Below, one piece after another: positions 37,766-46,996 of a DNA stretch of 64,000 nucleotides (position 1 is the stretch's first letter; each line of letters starts with the position of its first letter). Below the pieces are notes generated by a model, which was not told where the DNA came from, searched no databases, and saw only the letters and a program-made list of their open reading frames with translations. Location: positions 62,001-126,000 of the forward strand of contig NZ_FXAN01000013.1 in assembly GCF_900176645.1 (NCBI RefSeq), in the 5' to 3' direction. The position numbers were made by a program, and so were the translations under genes. This DNA is from Burkholderia singularis (GTDB taxonomy: Bacteria > Pseudomonadota > Gammaproteobacteria > Burkholderiales > Burkholderiaceae).

Positions 37766-37833
37766 AGCAACAACGACAAGAGGAGAATGGTGACGCGCCG
37801 GCAGCACCAGCCGCGTACCGTAAAGACAGACTG

Positions 37834-37885
37834 CGCGGCGCCCGGGAAGTTCGAAAAATTTTTCGATTTGTTACCGGGCGCCGCG
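37834..37885. repeat. Long inverted repeat around an AT palindrome
   Basis: Perfect 12-bp GC arms (37834-37845 and 37874-37885) enclose 28 AT-rich bases, which themselves hold the perfect 16-base palindrome TCGAAAAATTTTTCGA (37851-37866). It lies between the stop of the OmpA-like gene and its terminator. It could be a cruciform, an RNA-stability stem or part of a 3' small RNA. Confidence 0.75.
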
Positions 37886-37932
37886 AGCGCCTTGGCCGGC
37901 GGGCCTCGAGCGCCGTTCTCCAGTGTCCGTGC

Positions 37933-38580
37933 TTACTGCTGGGCTTGCGGTGCGCGCAGATAGATCTCGACGCGACGGTTTTGCGCCCGGCCTGCTTCGG
38001 TCGAGTTATCTGCGATCGGGTTCGATGCGCCCATGCCTTGCGCCGACAGACGGCCCGACGCGACGCCGCGCTGCGCGAGCGCGTTCACGACGCTCTGCGC
38101 ACGATTTTGCGACAGCGTCTGGTTATGCGCGGCCGAGCCGGTGCTGTCGGTGTAGCCGACGACCGACGCGGTGATCTGCGGGTTCTGGTTTAGCGTCGAC
38201 GCGAGGTCGTTCAACAGCGGCGTGAACGCGGGCGTCACGGCGTACTGATTGGTCGCGAACGTGACCGAACTCGGCACGTTCAGCTTGAGCGAGCCGTCCG
38301 GCTGCTCGGTGACCTGCGTGCCCGTCTGCTGCGCGGACGGCGCGAGCTTGTTCTTGATCGCTTGCCAGTTGTAGCCGGTCACGCCGCCGACGAGCGCACC
38401 GACCCCGGCGCCGATCGCCGCGCCCTTGCCGCCGCCCGCCAGTGCGCCGATACCCGCGCCGAGCGCCGCGCCGGTGCCCGTGCCGACTGCCGTGTTGGTA
38501 CCCTGCTGGGATGCGCAGCCCGCCAGCAATGCGCCGGCGAGGGCGAAGACGGACAAGCGCGTCGCGATTTTGGTATTCAT
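37933..38580 (-). CDS. OmpA-type peptidoglycan-binding lipoprotein with glycine zipper
   Basis: A 215-residue lipoprotein: lipobox LAGC (cysteine 22), then a glycine-zipper segment (about residues 30-65, repeated GxGxG-like turns that may span or line a membrane), and a C-terminal OmpA domain (about 100-210) with NQNPQITASVVGYTDSTGS and LSQNRAQSVVNAL, which binds peptidoglycan. It tethers the outer membrane to the wall. The start at ATG 38578-38580 has a GAGAGGAA site. It is divergent from mrp, and has its own terminator. Confidence 0.9.
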   Translation of the reverse strand: MNTKIATRLSVFALAGALLAGCASQQGTNTAVGTGTGAALGAGIGALAGGGKGAAIGAGVGALVGGVTGYNWQAIKNKLAPSAQQTGTQVTEQPDGSLKLNVPSSVTFATNQYAVTPAFTPLLNDLASTLNQNPQITASVVGYTDSTGSAAHNQTLSQNRAQSVVNALAQRGVASGRLSAQGMGASNPIADNSTEAGRAQNRRVEIYLRAPQAQQ

Positions 38581-38949
38581 GTTGATTTCCTCTCTGTATT
38601 GATTCGACAAGAACAAAAAAAGAACTGCTCTTTCGGCGGGGCGATTCCTGCCAACTGCGCAGCATGCGAGTCTCATGGTTGGCCAGGCATCCGGCGCGGC
38701 GGCCGGCCGCTTTCGCGGCATGCCCTGTTCGCCAGGATGGCTGTTCGAACCATGTCCGCCCCAGCCTCTACAATATAGGCGGTATAAAGCCGATGTGGCC
38801 CCGAAGTGTGCTGCCCGCGAAGATTGCGCCGCAAGCCGGCTTTACGCAATGGCAGGCAATAAATTTTTTCACTTTTTCCGCTTTCGTCCCCGTTATTTGA
38901 ATATTCTTTACATTCAAGACACTTCAAGCGTTATTTTCACGGAGTTTTG
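38581..38949. other. Divergent promoter region between the OmpA-like gene and mrp
   Basis: About 370 bp, the part nearest mrp (38860-38940) being AT-rich with many T runs (for example AATAAATTTTTTCACTTTTTCC and TTTGAATATTCTTTAC). Suitable for promoters on both sides; no gene seen. Confidence 0.5.
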
Positions 38950-40038
38950 ATGAGTATCGACAGGGCGCTCGTCGACGCCGCACTCGCGGCAGTCGTCGAC
39001 CCGAACACCGGTCGGCCGTATGCGGCCCACCGCGGTATCCGCAACGTCACGATCGACGGCGACGTGCTCGCCGCCGACGTCGTGCTCGGCTATCCGGCGA
39101 AAAGCCAGTTCGACGATGCGCGCGCGCGCATTGCCGCCGCGCTTGCCGCGGTGCCGGGCGTGCGCGACACGCGCATCGGCGTGTCGCAGGAAATTGTTGC
39201 GCATGCGGTGCAGCGCGGCGTGCAGCTTTTACCGAACGTGAAGAACATCGTGGCTGTGGCGTCCGGCAAGGGCGGCGTCGGCAAGAGCACGACCGCCGTG
39301 AATCTTGCGCTTGCGCTCGCGGCGGAGGGCGCATCGGTGGGCATTCTCGATGCCGACATCTATGGCCCGTCGCTGCCGACGATGCTGGGCGTGCACGAGC
39401 GCCCCGAATCGCCCGACGGCAAATCGATGAATCCGCTCGTCGGCCACGGCCTGCAGGCCAACTCGATCGGTTTTCTGGTCGACGAGGACAATCCGATGGT
39501 CTGGCGCGGCCCGATGGCGACGTCGGCGCTCGAGCAACTGCTGCGCCAGACTGCATGGCGTGATCTCGACTATCTCGTCGTCGACATGCCGCCCGGCACG
39601 GGCGACATCCAGTTGACGCTCGCGCAGCGCGTGCCGGTGACGGGCGCGGTGATCGTCACGACGCCGCAGGACATCGCGCTCGTCGATGCGAAAAAGGGCC
39701 TCAAGATGTTCGAGAAGGTGAACATTCCGATTCTCGGCATCGTCGAGAACATGAGCATTCACGTGTGTTCGAATTGCGGACACGAGGAACACGTGTTCGG
39801 CGCGGGCGGCGCCGAGCGGATGGCGGCGCAATACGGCGTGACCGTGCTCGGCAGCCTGCCGCTCGACATCCGGATTCGCGAGCACGCGGACCGCGGCGCG
39901 CCGACCGTCGCGGCGGACCCGCACGGCAAGCTCGCCGGGCGCTACCGCGCGATCGCGCGGGGCGTGGCGATCGCGATCGCCGACCGGGCGCGCGACATGA
40001 CGTCGAAATTTCCGACGATCGTTGTTCAAAATACGTAA
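38950..40038 (+). CDS. apbC: Mrp/ApbC-type iron-sulfur cluster carrier ATPase
   Basis: A 362-residue P-loop protein of the Mrp/NBP35 class that holds and delivers Fe-S clusters in the cytoplasm. An N-terminal DUF59 (MIP18-like) domain (about residues 5-95) precedes the deviant Walker A SGKGGVGKST (about 107-116), DADIYGPSLP, DMPPGTGD and the cluster-binding CSNC pair (about residues 273-276). I start at ATG 38950, five bases after an ACGGAG site; a TTG lies just upstream in frame. Confidence 0.94.
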   Translation: MSIDRALVDAALAAVVDPNTGRPYAAHRGIRNVTIDGDVLAADVVLGYPAKSQFDDARARIAAALAAVPGVRDTRIGVSQEIVAHAVQRGVQLLPNVKNIVAVASGKGGVGKSTTAVNLALALAAEGASVGILDADIYGPSLPTMLGVHERPESPDGKSMNPLVGHGLQANSIGFLVDEDNPMVWRGPMATSALEQLLRQTAWRDLDYLVVDMPPGTGDIQLTLAQRVPVTGAVIVTTPQDIALVDAKKGLKMFEKVNIPILGIVENMSIHVCSNCGHEEHVFGAGGAERMAAQYGVTVLGSLPLDIRIREHADRGAPTVAADPHGKLAGRYRAIARGVAIAIADRARDMTSKFPTIVVQNT

Positions 40039-40170
40039 AATGCCGGGCTGGTTTGGGGCCGGGGATGTTGGTAGCGTGACGAGTCACGGTATCATGACGG
40101 CTTTCCCGATGGTCCCCTTTTCTGTCCGGCGTCTTGCCAGTCGATGCATGCCGCCCGGCATGAGGAGCGC

Positions 40171-40710
40171 ATGAAACGACGATTCGACGGCGGGCCAGGC
40201 TGGTTTGCGCTGAACGCGCCGCTTGTCCTGGTCGCTTGCGGCCTGCTGGCCGGTTGCACCTCCTTTGGCTCGCCGCGCGACAAGCGCGCCGACGCGCTGC
40301 TTCTGCCGACGGTCGGCAGCCAGGCGCGCGGCACCGTCACGCTCGTCGAGCGGCCGGACGGCGTGCAGGTCACGTACAACTTCTCGGGCCTGCCGCCCAA
40401 TAGCGATCATGCGCTGCAGATCCACGAGCGCGGCGACTGCAACGCCGCCGACGGCTCGAGCGCGGGCCCCGTGTTCGCGCCCGCGGCCGACCGGCTGCGC
40501 GCGGGCGCGCGCGTCGGCGGCGATCTCGGCAATATTCATGCTGATGCGAACGGCGTTGCCGCGGGCTTCATCGTCGCGCCCGACGTCGCGCTCGACGGCG
40601 TGCGCTCGGTGCTCGGCCGCTCGGTGCTCGTGCATCGCGATCCGGGCGATCCAGCGTTCCCGCAGCACGGCACGGGGCCGGGGCTCGCGTGTGGAGTGGT
40701 CAGGCAGTAG
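40171..40710 (+). CDS. SodC-like lipoprotein with a degenerate metal site
   Basis: A 179-residue lipoprotein (lipobox LAGC, cysteine 29) with the Cu,Zn superoxide dismutase fold, recognisable from GLPPNSDHALQIHERGDC, GGDLGN, ADANGVAAGF, LVHRD and ACGVV. Against the family, the first copper histidine of HxH is Gln, the bridging histidine (GGH) is Val, and the two zinc-only histidines are absent; one copper histidine, the last histidine, the aspartate and the disulfide cysteines remain. Superoxide dismutation is unlikely, so a structural or chaperone-like role is possible. A GAGGAG site selects the start. dcd follows. Confidence 0.83.
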   Translation: MKRRFDGGPGWFALNAPLVLVACGLLAGCTSFGSPRDKRADALLLPTVGSQARGTVTLVERPDGVQVTYNFSGLPPNSDHALQIHERGDCNAADGSSAGPVFAPAADRLRAGARVGGDLGNIHADANGVAAGFIVAPDVALDGVRSVLGRSVLVHRDPGDPAFPQHGTGPGLACGVVRQ

Positions 40711-40844
40711 GCGCGCGGCCGGTCGCGATCGCGTAAAATGTGCGCCTTTCGTGGCGTCGTGCGGGTTCGACGGCGTTTGTTTCGCGCACTCCCCGTGCTT
40801 TTTCCACGCTTTTTCCTGTTACGCAGCGTTTCCGGCGCCTTTTT

Positions 40845-41414
40845 ATGAGCATCAAGTCCGACAAGTGGATTCGGCGCATGGCCGAAGAGCACAAGATGAT
40901 CGAGCCGTTCGTGCCCGATCAGGTTCGCGCGTCCGAGGACGGCCGCAGGATCGTCAGCTACGGGACGTCGAGCTACGGCTACGACATCCGTTGCGCCGAC
41001 GAATTCAAGATCTTCACGAACATCAATTCGACGATCGTCGATCCGAAGAACTTCGACGAAGGCTCGTTCGTCGATTTCAAGGGCGACGTCTGCATCATTC
41101 CGCCGAATTCGTTCGCGCTCGCGCGCACCGTCGAGTATTTCCGCATTCCGCGCACCGTGCTGACCGTCTGCCTCGGCAAGTCCACCTATGCGCGCTGCGG
41201 AATCATCGTCAACGTAACGCCGTTCGAACCCGAATGGGAAGGCTACGTGACGCTCGAGTTCTCGAACACGACGCCGCTGCCCGCGAAGATCTATGCGAAC
41301 GAGGGTGTCGCGCAAGTGCTGTTCTTCGAGAGCGACGAGGTCTGCGACGTGTCGTATGCCGATCGCGGCGGCAAGTATCAAGGGCAGCGCGGTGTCACGC
41401 TGCCGAAAACCTGA
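40845..41414 (+). CDS. dcd: dCTP deaminase
   Basis: Dcd turns dCTP into dUTP, the main route to dTTP in proteobacteria. The 189 residues match the family over the whole length: [21 protein letters not shown] at the start, SYGYDIRC, the active-site region SSYARCG-like KSTYARCG, and [10 protein letters not shown] with its catalytic glutamate. The open frame goes on to 40740, but the family begins at ATG 40845. No good ribosome site is visible before it; a T-rich leader precedes the start. Confidence 0.96.
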
Positions 41415-41504
41415 TCTGTTTCGATACCGCCTACCTACTGTCAGTCAGTGACCGGGTGACCGCTGCGCAATCGCGCCGCGGTCGTTCTTTTTGGAGATTC
41501 GCCG

Positions 41505-43784
41505 ATGAAGTTTCGTTTTCCCGTCGTCATCATTGACGAAGATTTCCGCTCCGAGAACATTTCGGGCTCCGGCATCCGGGCGCTGGCCGAGGCGATCGAG
41601 AAAGAAGGCGTCGAGGTGTTGGGCCTCACGAGCTATGGCGATCTGACGTCGTTTGCGCAGCAGTCGAGCCGCGCGTCGTGCTTCATCCTGTCGCTCGACG
41701 ACGACGAGCTGATGCTCGGCGAACTCGGCCCGGACGGCGAACTGCCCGAGCTTGCGAGCGCGATCATCGCGCTGCGCGCGTTCGTGACCGAAGTGCGCCG
41801 CCGCAATGCGGACATCCCGATCTTCCTGTACGGCGAGACGCGCACGTCGCGCCATTTGCCGAACGACATCCTGCGCGAGTTGCACGGCTTCATCCACATG
41901 TTCGAGGACACGCCCGAGTTCGTCGCGCGCCACATCATCCGCGAGGCGAAGGTGTATCTCGATTCGCTCGCGCCGCCGTTCTTCAAGGAACTGGTCAAGT
42001 ACGCGGACGAAGGCTCGTATTCGTGGCACTGCCCCGGCCACTCGGGCGGCGTCGCGTTTCTGAAGAACCCGCTCGGCCAGATGTTTCACCAGTTCTTCGG
42101 CGAGAACATGCTGCGCGCGGACGTGTGCAACGCGGTCGACGAGCTTGGCCAACTGCTCGATCACATCGGGCCCGTCGCGGCGTCCGAGCGCAACGCGGCG
42201 CGCATCTTCAGCGCCGATCATCTGTTCTTCGTGACGAACGGCACGTCGACGTCGAACAAGATCGTCTGGCACGCGACGGTAGCGCCGGGCGACATCGTGC
42301 TGGTCGATCGCAATTGCCATAAGTCGATCCTGCATGCGATCACGATGACGCACGCGATTCCCGTGTTCCTCACGCCGACGCGCAATCACTTCGGGATCAT
42401 CGGCCCGATTCCGCGCGACGAGTTCAAGCCCGAGAACATCCGCAAGAAGATCGAGGCGAATCCGTTCGCGCGCGAGGCGCTCAAGCGTAACCCGAACGCC
42501 AAGCCGCGCATCCTGACGATCACGCAGAGCACGTATGACGGCGTGGTCTACAACGTCGAGATGATCAAGGATCTGCTCGGCGATCTCGTCGATACGCTGC
42601 ATTTCGACGAAGCATGGCTGCCGCATGCCGAATTCCATCCGTTCTACCGCGATATGCACGCGATCGGCGCGGACCGGCCGCGCACCGGCGCGCTCGTGTT
42701 CGCGACGCATTCGACGCACAAGCTGCTCGCGGGCATCTCGCAGGCGTCGCAGATCGTCGTGCAGGATTCCGAACACCGCACGTTCGACAAGCATCGCTTC
42801 AACGAGGCGTACCTGATGCACACGTCGACGAGCCCGCAGTACGCGATCATCGCATCGTGCGACGTCGCCGCGGCGATGATGGAGCCGCCCGGCGGCACTG
42901 CGCTCGTCGAGGAATCGATCGCGGAGGCGATCGACTTTCGCCGCGCGATGCGCAAGGTCGACGCGGAATACGGCGACGACTGGTTCTTCCAGGTCTGGGG
43001 TCCGGACGATCTCGCCGAAGAGGGGATCGGCTCGCGCGAGGCGTGGCTGCTGCGCCCGGACGACCATTGGCACGGCTTCGGTCCGCTCGCCGAAGGCTTC
43101 AACATGCTCGACCCGATCAAGGCGACGATCATCACGCCGGGCCTGAACGTCGACGGCGAGTTCGGCGAGACGGGCATTCCGGCCGCGATCGTCACCAAGT
43201 ATCTGGCCGAGCACGGGATCATCGTCGAGAAGACCGGGCTGTACTCGTTCTTCATCATGTTTACGATCGGCATCACGAAGGGCCGCTGGAACTCGATGGT
43301 CACCGAGCTGCAGCAGTTCAAGGACGATTACGACAACAACCAGCCGCTCTGGCGCGTGCTGCCGGAGTTCGTCGCGCAGTATCCGATCTACGAGCGCGTC
43401 GGCCTGCGCGATCTGTGCACGCAGATCCACGACGTCTATCGCGCCAACGACATCGCGCGCCTGACGACCGAGATGTACCTGTCGGACATGGAGCCGGCGA
43501 TGAAGCCGTCCGACGCGTTCGCGAAGCTCGCGCACCGCGAGATCGACCGCGTGCCGCTCGACGAACTCGAAGGCCGCGTGACGAGCATTCTGCTCACGCC
43601 GTATCCGCCCGGCATCCCGCTGCTGATTCCGGGCGAGCGCTTCAACCGGACGATCGTCGACTACCTGCGCTTCGCACGCGATTTCAACGCGCGCTTCCCA
43701 GGGTTCCATACCGACATCCACGGGCTCGTTGCGGAAGAGGTCAACGCGCGCATCGAGTATTACGTCGACTGCGTGCGTCCCTGA
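41505..43784 (+). CDS. Orn/Lys/Arg decarboxylase (biodegradative arginine decarboxylase type)
   Basis: A 759-residue PLP enzyme of the group III (large) amino-acid decarboxylases: an N-terminal receiver-like wing domain (1-150), the PLP domain with HCPGHSGGVAF, VTNGTSTSNKIV, FDEAW and the PLP lysine in THSTHKLLAG, and a C-terminal domain. The best resemblance is to arginine decarboxylases of the AdiA group, but lysine or ornithine cannot be excluded from motifs alone. It would make a polyamine or consume protons in acid. It has a GGAG ribosome site, and the LprI-like gene overlaps its stop. Confidence 0.92.
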   Translation: MKFRFPVVIIDEDFRSENISGSGIRALAEAIEKEGVEVLGLTSYGDLTSFAQQSSRASCFILSLDDDELMLGELGPDGELPELASAIIALRAFVTEVRRRNADIPIFLYGETRTSRHLPNDILRELHGFIHMFEDTPEFVARHIIREAKVYLDSLAPPFFKELVKYADEGSYSWHCPGHSGGVAFLKNPLGQMFHQFFGENMLRADVCNAVDELGQLLDHIGPVAASERNAARIFSADHLFFVTNGTSTSNKIVWHATVAPGDIVLVDRNCHKSILHAITMTHAIPVFLTPTRNHFGIIGPIPRDEFKPENIRKKIEANPFAREALKRNPNAKPRILTITQSTYDGVVYNVEMIKDLLGDLVDTLHFDEAWLPHAEFHPFYRDMHAIGADRPRTGALVFATHSTHKLLAGISQASQIVVQDSEHRTFDKHRFNEAYLMHTSTSPQYAIIASCDVAAAMMEPPGGTALVEESIAEAIDFRRAMRKVDAEYGDDWFFQVWGPDDLAEEGIGSREAWLLRPDDHWHGFGPLAEGFNMLDPIKATIITPGLNVDGEFGETGIPAAIVTKYLAEHGIIVEKTGLYSFFIMFTIGITKGRWNSMVTELQQFKDDYDNNQPLWRVLPEFVAQYPIYERVGLRDLCTQIHDVYRANDIARLTTEMYLSDMEPAMKPSDAFAKLAHREIDRVPLDELEGRVTSILLTPYPPGIPLLIPGERFNRTIVDYLRFARDFNARFPGFHTDIHGLVAEEVNARIEYYVDCVRP

Positions 43785-44562
43785 TGATGGCGCGGCTCGG
43801 CAGAACGTGGGCGCGCTGGGCCGCCGCCGTGCTGGCCGGATGGCTGCTCGCGGGGGCGGCGCGCGCGGAGGTCAGCGCGGCCGATCCGATCGACGTCGCG
43901 ATGCGGCAGTGTCTCGCGCGCCGCGATCGCTCGTCGACCGCCGGTCAAATTCAATGCATGGACGACGCGCAGCAGAAGTGGCTCGTCGAAGTCGATAACG
44001 CCTACGCGCGCGTCGAGAAGATCGCGCCTGCCGACAAGCGGCGCGGCTGGCAGGAGAGCCAGCGCCGCTGGCTCGAATGGCGCAAGGACGAATCGCACCT
44101 GGTGCATGCCGTCTACGAGACGACGCAAGGCACGGCGTACCTGATGGCGAGCGCCGACATGCGGTTGCAGCCGGTGCGCGACCGCGCGCTCGCGCTGCGC
44201 GATGCGGCCGAGCGCTACGTGCAGCAGGCGGCCGGCCGGCATGCGCAAGCGGGCGGCGGCAAGCGTGGCGGGCGGCGCGTGCAGCCGTGTTCGCGCGATG
44301 CGGCGTGCGAGCACGCGCTGTTCGATATGAACCGCTATTACACGAAGCTGCGCACGCGGATGCCCGCCGCGTCGCTGCCGACGCTCGGGCGGCGCAGCGC
44401 GCGTGGGTCGCGTTTCGCGATGCGACGACGCCGCTCGTCGGCGCGGACGAGCGCGTCGATCTGATCGGCGCGCGCGTCGCGACGCTCAAGCGGCTGTCGG
44501 AGACGGTGAACAACCGGGCAGCGCCGGCCAGTGCGGGACCGGGCGGCGCGCCCGGCGCTTAA
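43784..44562 (+). pseudogene. LprI-like (DUF1311) secreted protein with a frameshift
   Basis: A signal peptide (about residues 10-28, ending ARA) is followed by two DUF1311-type segments. The first holds CLARRDRSSTAGQIQCMDDAQ and the second CSRDAACEHALFDMNRYYTKL. The family members inhibit lysozymes or are of unknown function. After RMPAASLPTL the expected continuation AQRAWVAFRDATTPLVGADE is found one base out of frame and runs to TAA 44560-44562. Adding one G to the GGG near 44391 restores a 259-residue frame. As given, the first frame ends at 44464. ATG 43784 overlaps the decarboxylase stop; the two may be co-expressed. Confidence 0.8.
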
Positions 44563-44963
44563 AGCCCCTTTTTGATGATCCCGCCGGCGCCGAACTCCAT
44601 CAATCCGGCGCCGATGAATACGCCGGCGCCGTAGGCCACGCCGGTCGTGCCCTCCCACGCGGCAACCCAGGTGATGGCGCCCAGCAACGCGATGATCACG
44701 TAAAGCACGATCGAGAACAGCCGCAACCATAGATTGTCTTCGATCGCCGCGAGCCCGCCTTGCTTGACCTTGGAGTAGAGGCTTTGCAACGTCGCCCATG
44801 AGAACGCGCCGACGGTGCCGAGCAGGAATCCCGCGACGGCCCGGTAGACCCAGACCGGTGCGTGAATGCGGATCGTTTCGGCCAGTGGGAAGAGGATGAG
44901 AATCAGAAGCAGGCTGATGAACGCGCAGGCGAGTTCTTGCGGCGCGGGTTGTGGTTTGGCCAT
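44559..44963 (-). CDS. Small polytopic membrane protein, unknown function
   Basis: A 134-residue protein with about four hydrophobic helices (residues 10-27, 38-57, 82-101 and 108-127), a short Pro/Gln-rich start and a C-terminus ending in KKGL. It resembles no family that I know. It converges with the LprI-like gene: the two stop codons overlap by four bases, which is tight. It begins with ATG 44961-44963. Neither neighbour gives a clue to its function. Confidence 0.75.
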   Translation of the reverse strand: MAKPQPAPQELACAFISLLLILILFPLAETIRIHAPVWVYRAVAGFLLGTVGAFSWATLQSLYSKVKQGGLAAIEDNLWLRLFSIVLYVIIALLGAITWVAAWEGTTGVAYGAGVFIGAGLMEFGAGGIIKKGL

Positions 44964-45198
44964 TGGCGCCCCCGTATGGTCTTTGATGTGGTTGGATGTC
45001 GGACGCTCGATGCGAACAGCGTCTCTGTGCTGGATGATGCGGCGTCAATTATGTCGGGGCGGCCGGGGGCGGGCAAGATGATCTTGGCGACGCACGCCGG
45101 AGGTTCCGCGGCGCGCGATGCGCGTTTGTCGCGCGGCGCGGTGGGCGCGGTATCGGCAGGCGGCAACCGAGACAAAATAAGCGCGCCAATAAACGACA

Positions 45199-45222
45199 AA
45201 GGCGGGCGTCTTGCGACGTCCG
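45199..45222 (-). terminator. Probable argH terminator
   Basis: A 10-bp stem with one mismatch (45199-45208 with 45213-45222, loop TTGC), followed on the minus strand by TTTGTCGTTT. It lies 44 bp after the argH stop. On the other side it has ATTGTTTT, so it might also act on plus-strand transcripts. Confidence 0.65.
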
Positions 45223-45265
45223 CCATTGTTTTGGTGGGGGCGATCCGCGACGGTGGCCGCGCGGG

Positions 45266-46702
45266 TTACTCGCCGACTGCGCTGGTTGCGCTGGCTACGC
45301 CGAGTGCCGCGCGCGCCGCCTTCGCCGCCGCACGCACCTGATCCGGCGCGGTGCCGCCCGGATGATTGCGGCTCGCGACCGAGCCTTCGAGCGTCAAATA
45401 GCCGAATACGTCGTCGCCGATCAGATGTGCGACGTTCGGCAACTCGCGCTTCATCTCGTCGATCGACAGATCGGCGAGATCGCAACCGCGCGCTTCGCAC
45501 ACCTTCACCGCGTGCGCGACCGCCTCGTGCGCATCGCGGAACGGCAGCCCGCGCTTGACGAGGTAGTCGGCCAGATCGGTTGCGGTCGCGAAGCCTTGCA
45601 GCGCGGCCGCACGCATCGCGTCCGGCTTCACTTTGATGCCGGGCACCATTTCCGCGAAAATCCGCAGCGTGTCCGCGATGGTGTCGACCGTGTCGAACAG
45701 CGGCTCCTTGTCTTCCTGATTGTCCTTGTTGTACGTGAGCGGCTGGCCCTTCATCAACGTGAGCAGCGCGACCAGATGGCCGTTCACGCGGCCGGTCTTG
45801 CCGCGCGCGAGTTCGGCGACGTCCGGATTCTTCTTCTGCGGCATGATCGAGCTGCCGGTGCAGAAGCGGTCGGCGAGATCGATGAAGCCCACGCGCGGGC
45901 TCATCCACAGCACGAGTTCTTCGGAAAAGCGCGACACGTGCGTCATCACGAGTGAGGCCGCGGCCGTGAATTCGATCGCGAAATCGCGGTCGGACACGGC
46001 GTCGAGCGAGTTCGCGCAAATGCCGTCGAAGCCGAGCGCTTTTGCGACTGCGTGGCGGTCGATCGGGTAGCTGGTGCCCGCGAGCGCGGCCGCGCCGAGC
46101 GGCAGGCGGTTCACGCGCGCGCGGCAGTCGCGCATGCGTTCGGCGTCGCGCGAGAACATCTCGACATACGCGAGCAGGTGATGGCCGAACGTGACGGGCT
46201 GCGCGACCTGCAAGTGCGTGAAGCCGGGCAGGGTCGTGTCCGCGTGCTGCTCGGCGAGATCGATCAGCGCGCGGCGCAGATCGGTCAGCAACGTGCCGAT
46301 CCGGTCGATCTCGCCGCGCAGCCACAGGCGGATGTCGGTCGCGACCTGGTCGTTGCGCGAGCGGCCGGTGTGCAGCCGCTTGCCGGCATCGCCGATCAAC
46401 GCGGTCAAGCGCGCCTCGATGTTCAGATGGACGTCCTCGAGATCGAGCTGCCATTCGAATTCGCCGCGCTCGATTTCACCGCGGATCTGCGCCATGCCGC
46501 GTTCGATCGCGGCGAGATCGTCGGCGCTGATGATCTTCTGCGCGGCGAGCATGCCGGCGTGTGCGAGCGAGCCGGCGATATCGACGAGCGCGAGGCGCTT
46601 GTCGAAAAATACCGACGACGTGTAGCGCTTGACAAGCTCGGACATCGGTTCCGAGAAGCGAGCCGACCAGGCCTCGCCCTTTTTATGCAGTTGGGACGTC
46701 AT
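45266..46702 (-). CDS. argH: Argininosuccinate lyase
   Basis: ArgH splits argininosuccinate into arginine and fumarate in the last step of arginine synthesis. The 478 residues contain [13 protein letters not shown] (about 108-120), TSYPIDR, and the superfamily signature [12 protein letters not shown] (about residues 282-293) with its catalytic serine. I start at ATG 46700-46702, where the family begins ([20 protein letters not shown]); the open frame upstream is a GC artefact. It has its own terminator and no arginine genes nearby. Confidence 0.97.
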   Translation of the reverse strand: MTSQLHKKGEAWSARFSEPMSELVKRYTSSVFFDKRLALVDIAGSLAHAGMLAAQKIISADDLAAIERGMAQIRGEIERGEFEWQLDLEDVHLNIEARLTALIGDAGKRLHTGRSRNDQVATDIRLWLRGEIDRIGTLLTDLRRALIDLAEQHADTTLPGFTHLQVAQPVTFGHHLLAYVEMFSRDAERMRDCRARVNRLPLGAAALAGTSYPIDRHAVAKALGFDGICANSLDAVSDRDFAIEFTAAASLVMTHVSRFSEELVLWMSPRVGFIDLADRFCTGSSIMPQKKNPDVAELARGKTGRVNGHLVALLTLMKGQPLTYNKDNQEDKEPLFDTVDTIADTLRIFAEMVPGIKVKPDAMRAAALQGFATATDLADYLVKRGLPFRDAHEAVAHAVKVCEARGCDLADLSIDEMKRELPNVAHLIGDDVFGYLTLEGSVASRNHPGGTAPDQVRAAAKAARAALGVASATSAVGE

Positions 46703-46996
46703 GGCGAATCGTGAGAGAGCGGAATGAGACGGCGCGTGCCGCGGGGATTGGATAGACAAAACGATAGACCATTCTAGCATTCGCGCGGCGGCGCAGCGGC
46801 CGCGGGCGGTGGCTTGGCGGCGCGGCGGCCGTTCGCGGTGGCGCGGTGCGGGGGGTGTGGTGTGCGAGGCGTGCATGGAGTGCGCAGCGTGCGCGTCGCC
46901 GCTGGCATGCGCGACGCGGCGCGACCGAGGTTTGAGCGCGCGGCCCGCGTGCAGCCGGTACGGATCGCGCGTTTGGTCGCGCGTGCGGCCGCGCCG

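Noticed and set aside
41445-43721. A 758-codon minus-strand open frame.
   Set aside because: Antisense shadow of the Orn/Lys/Arg decarboxylase, which has an intact PLP motif.
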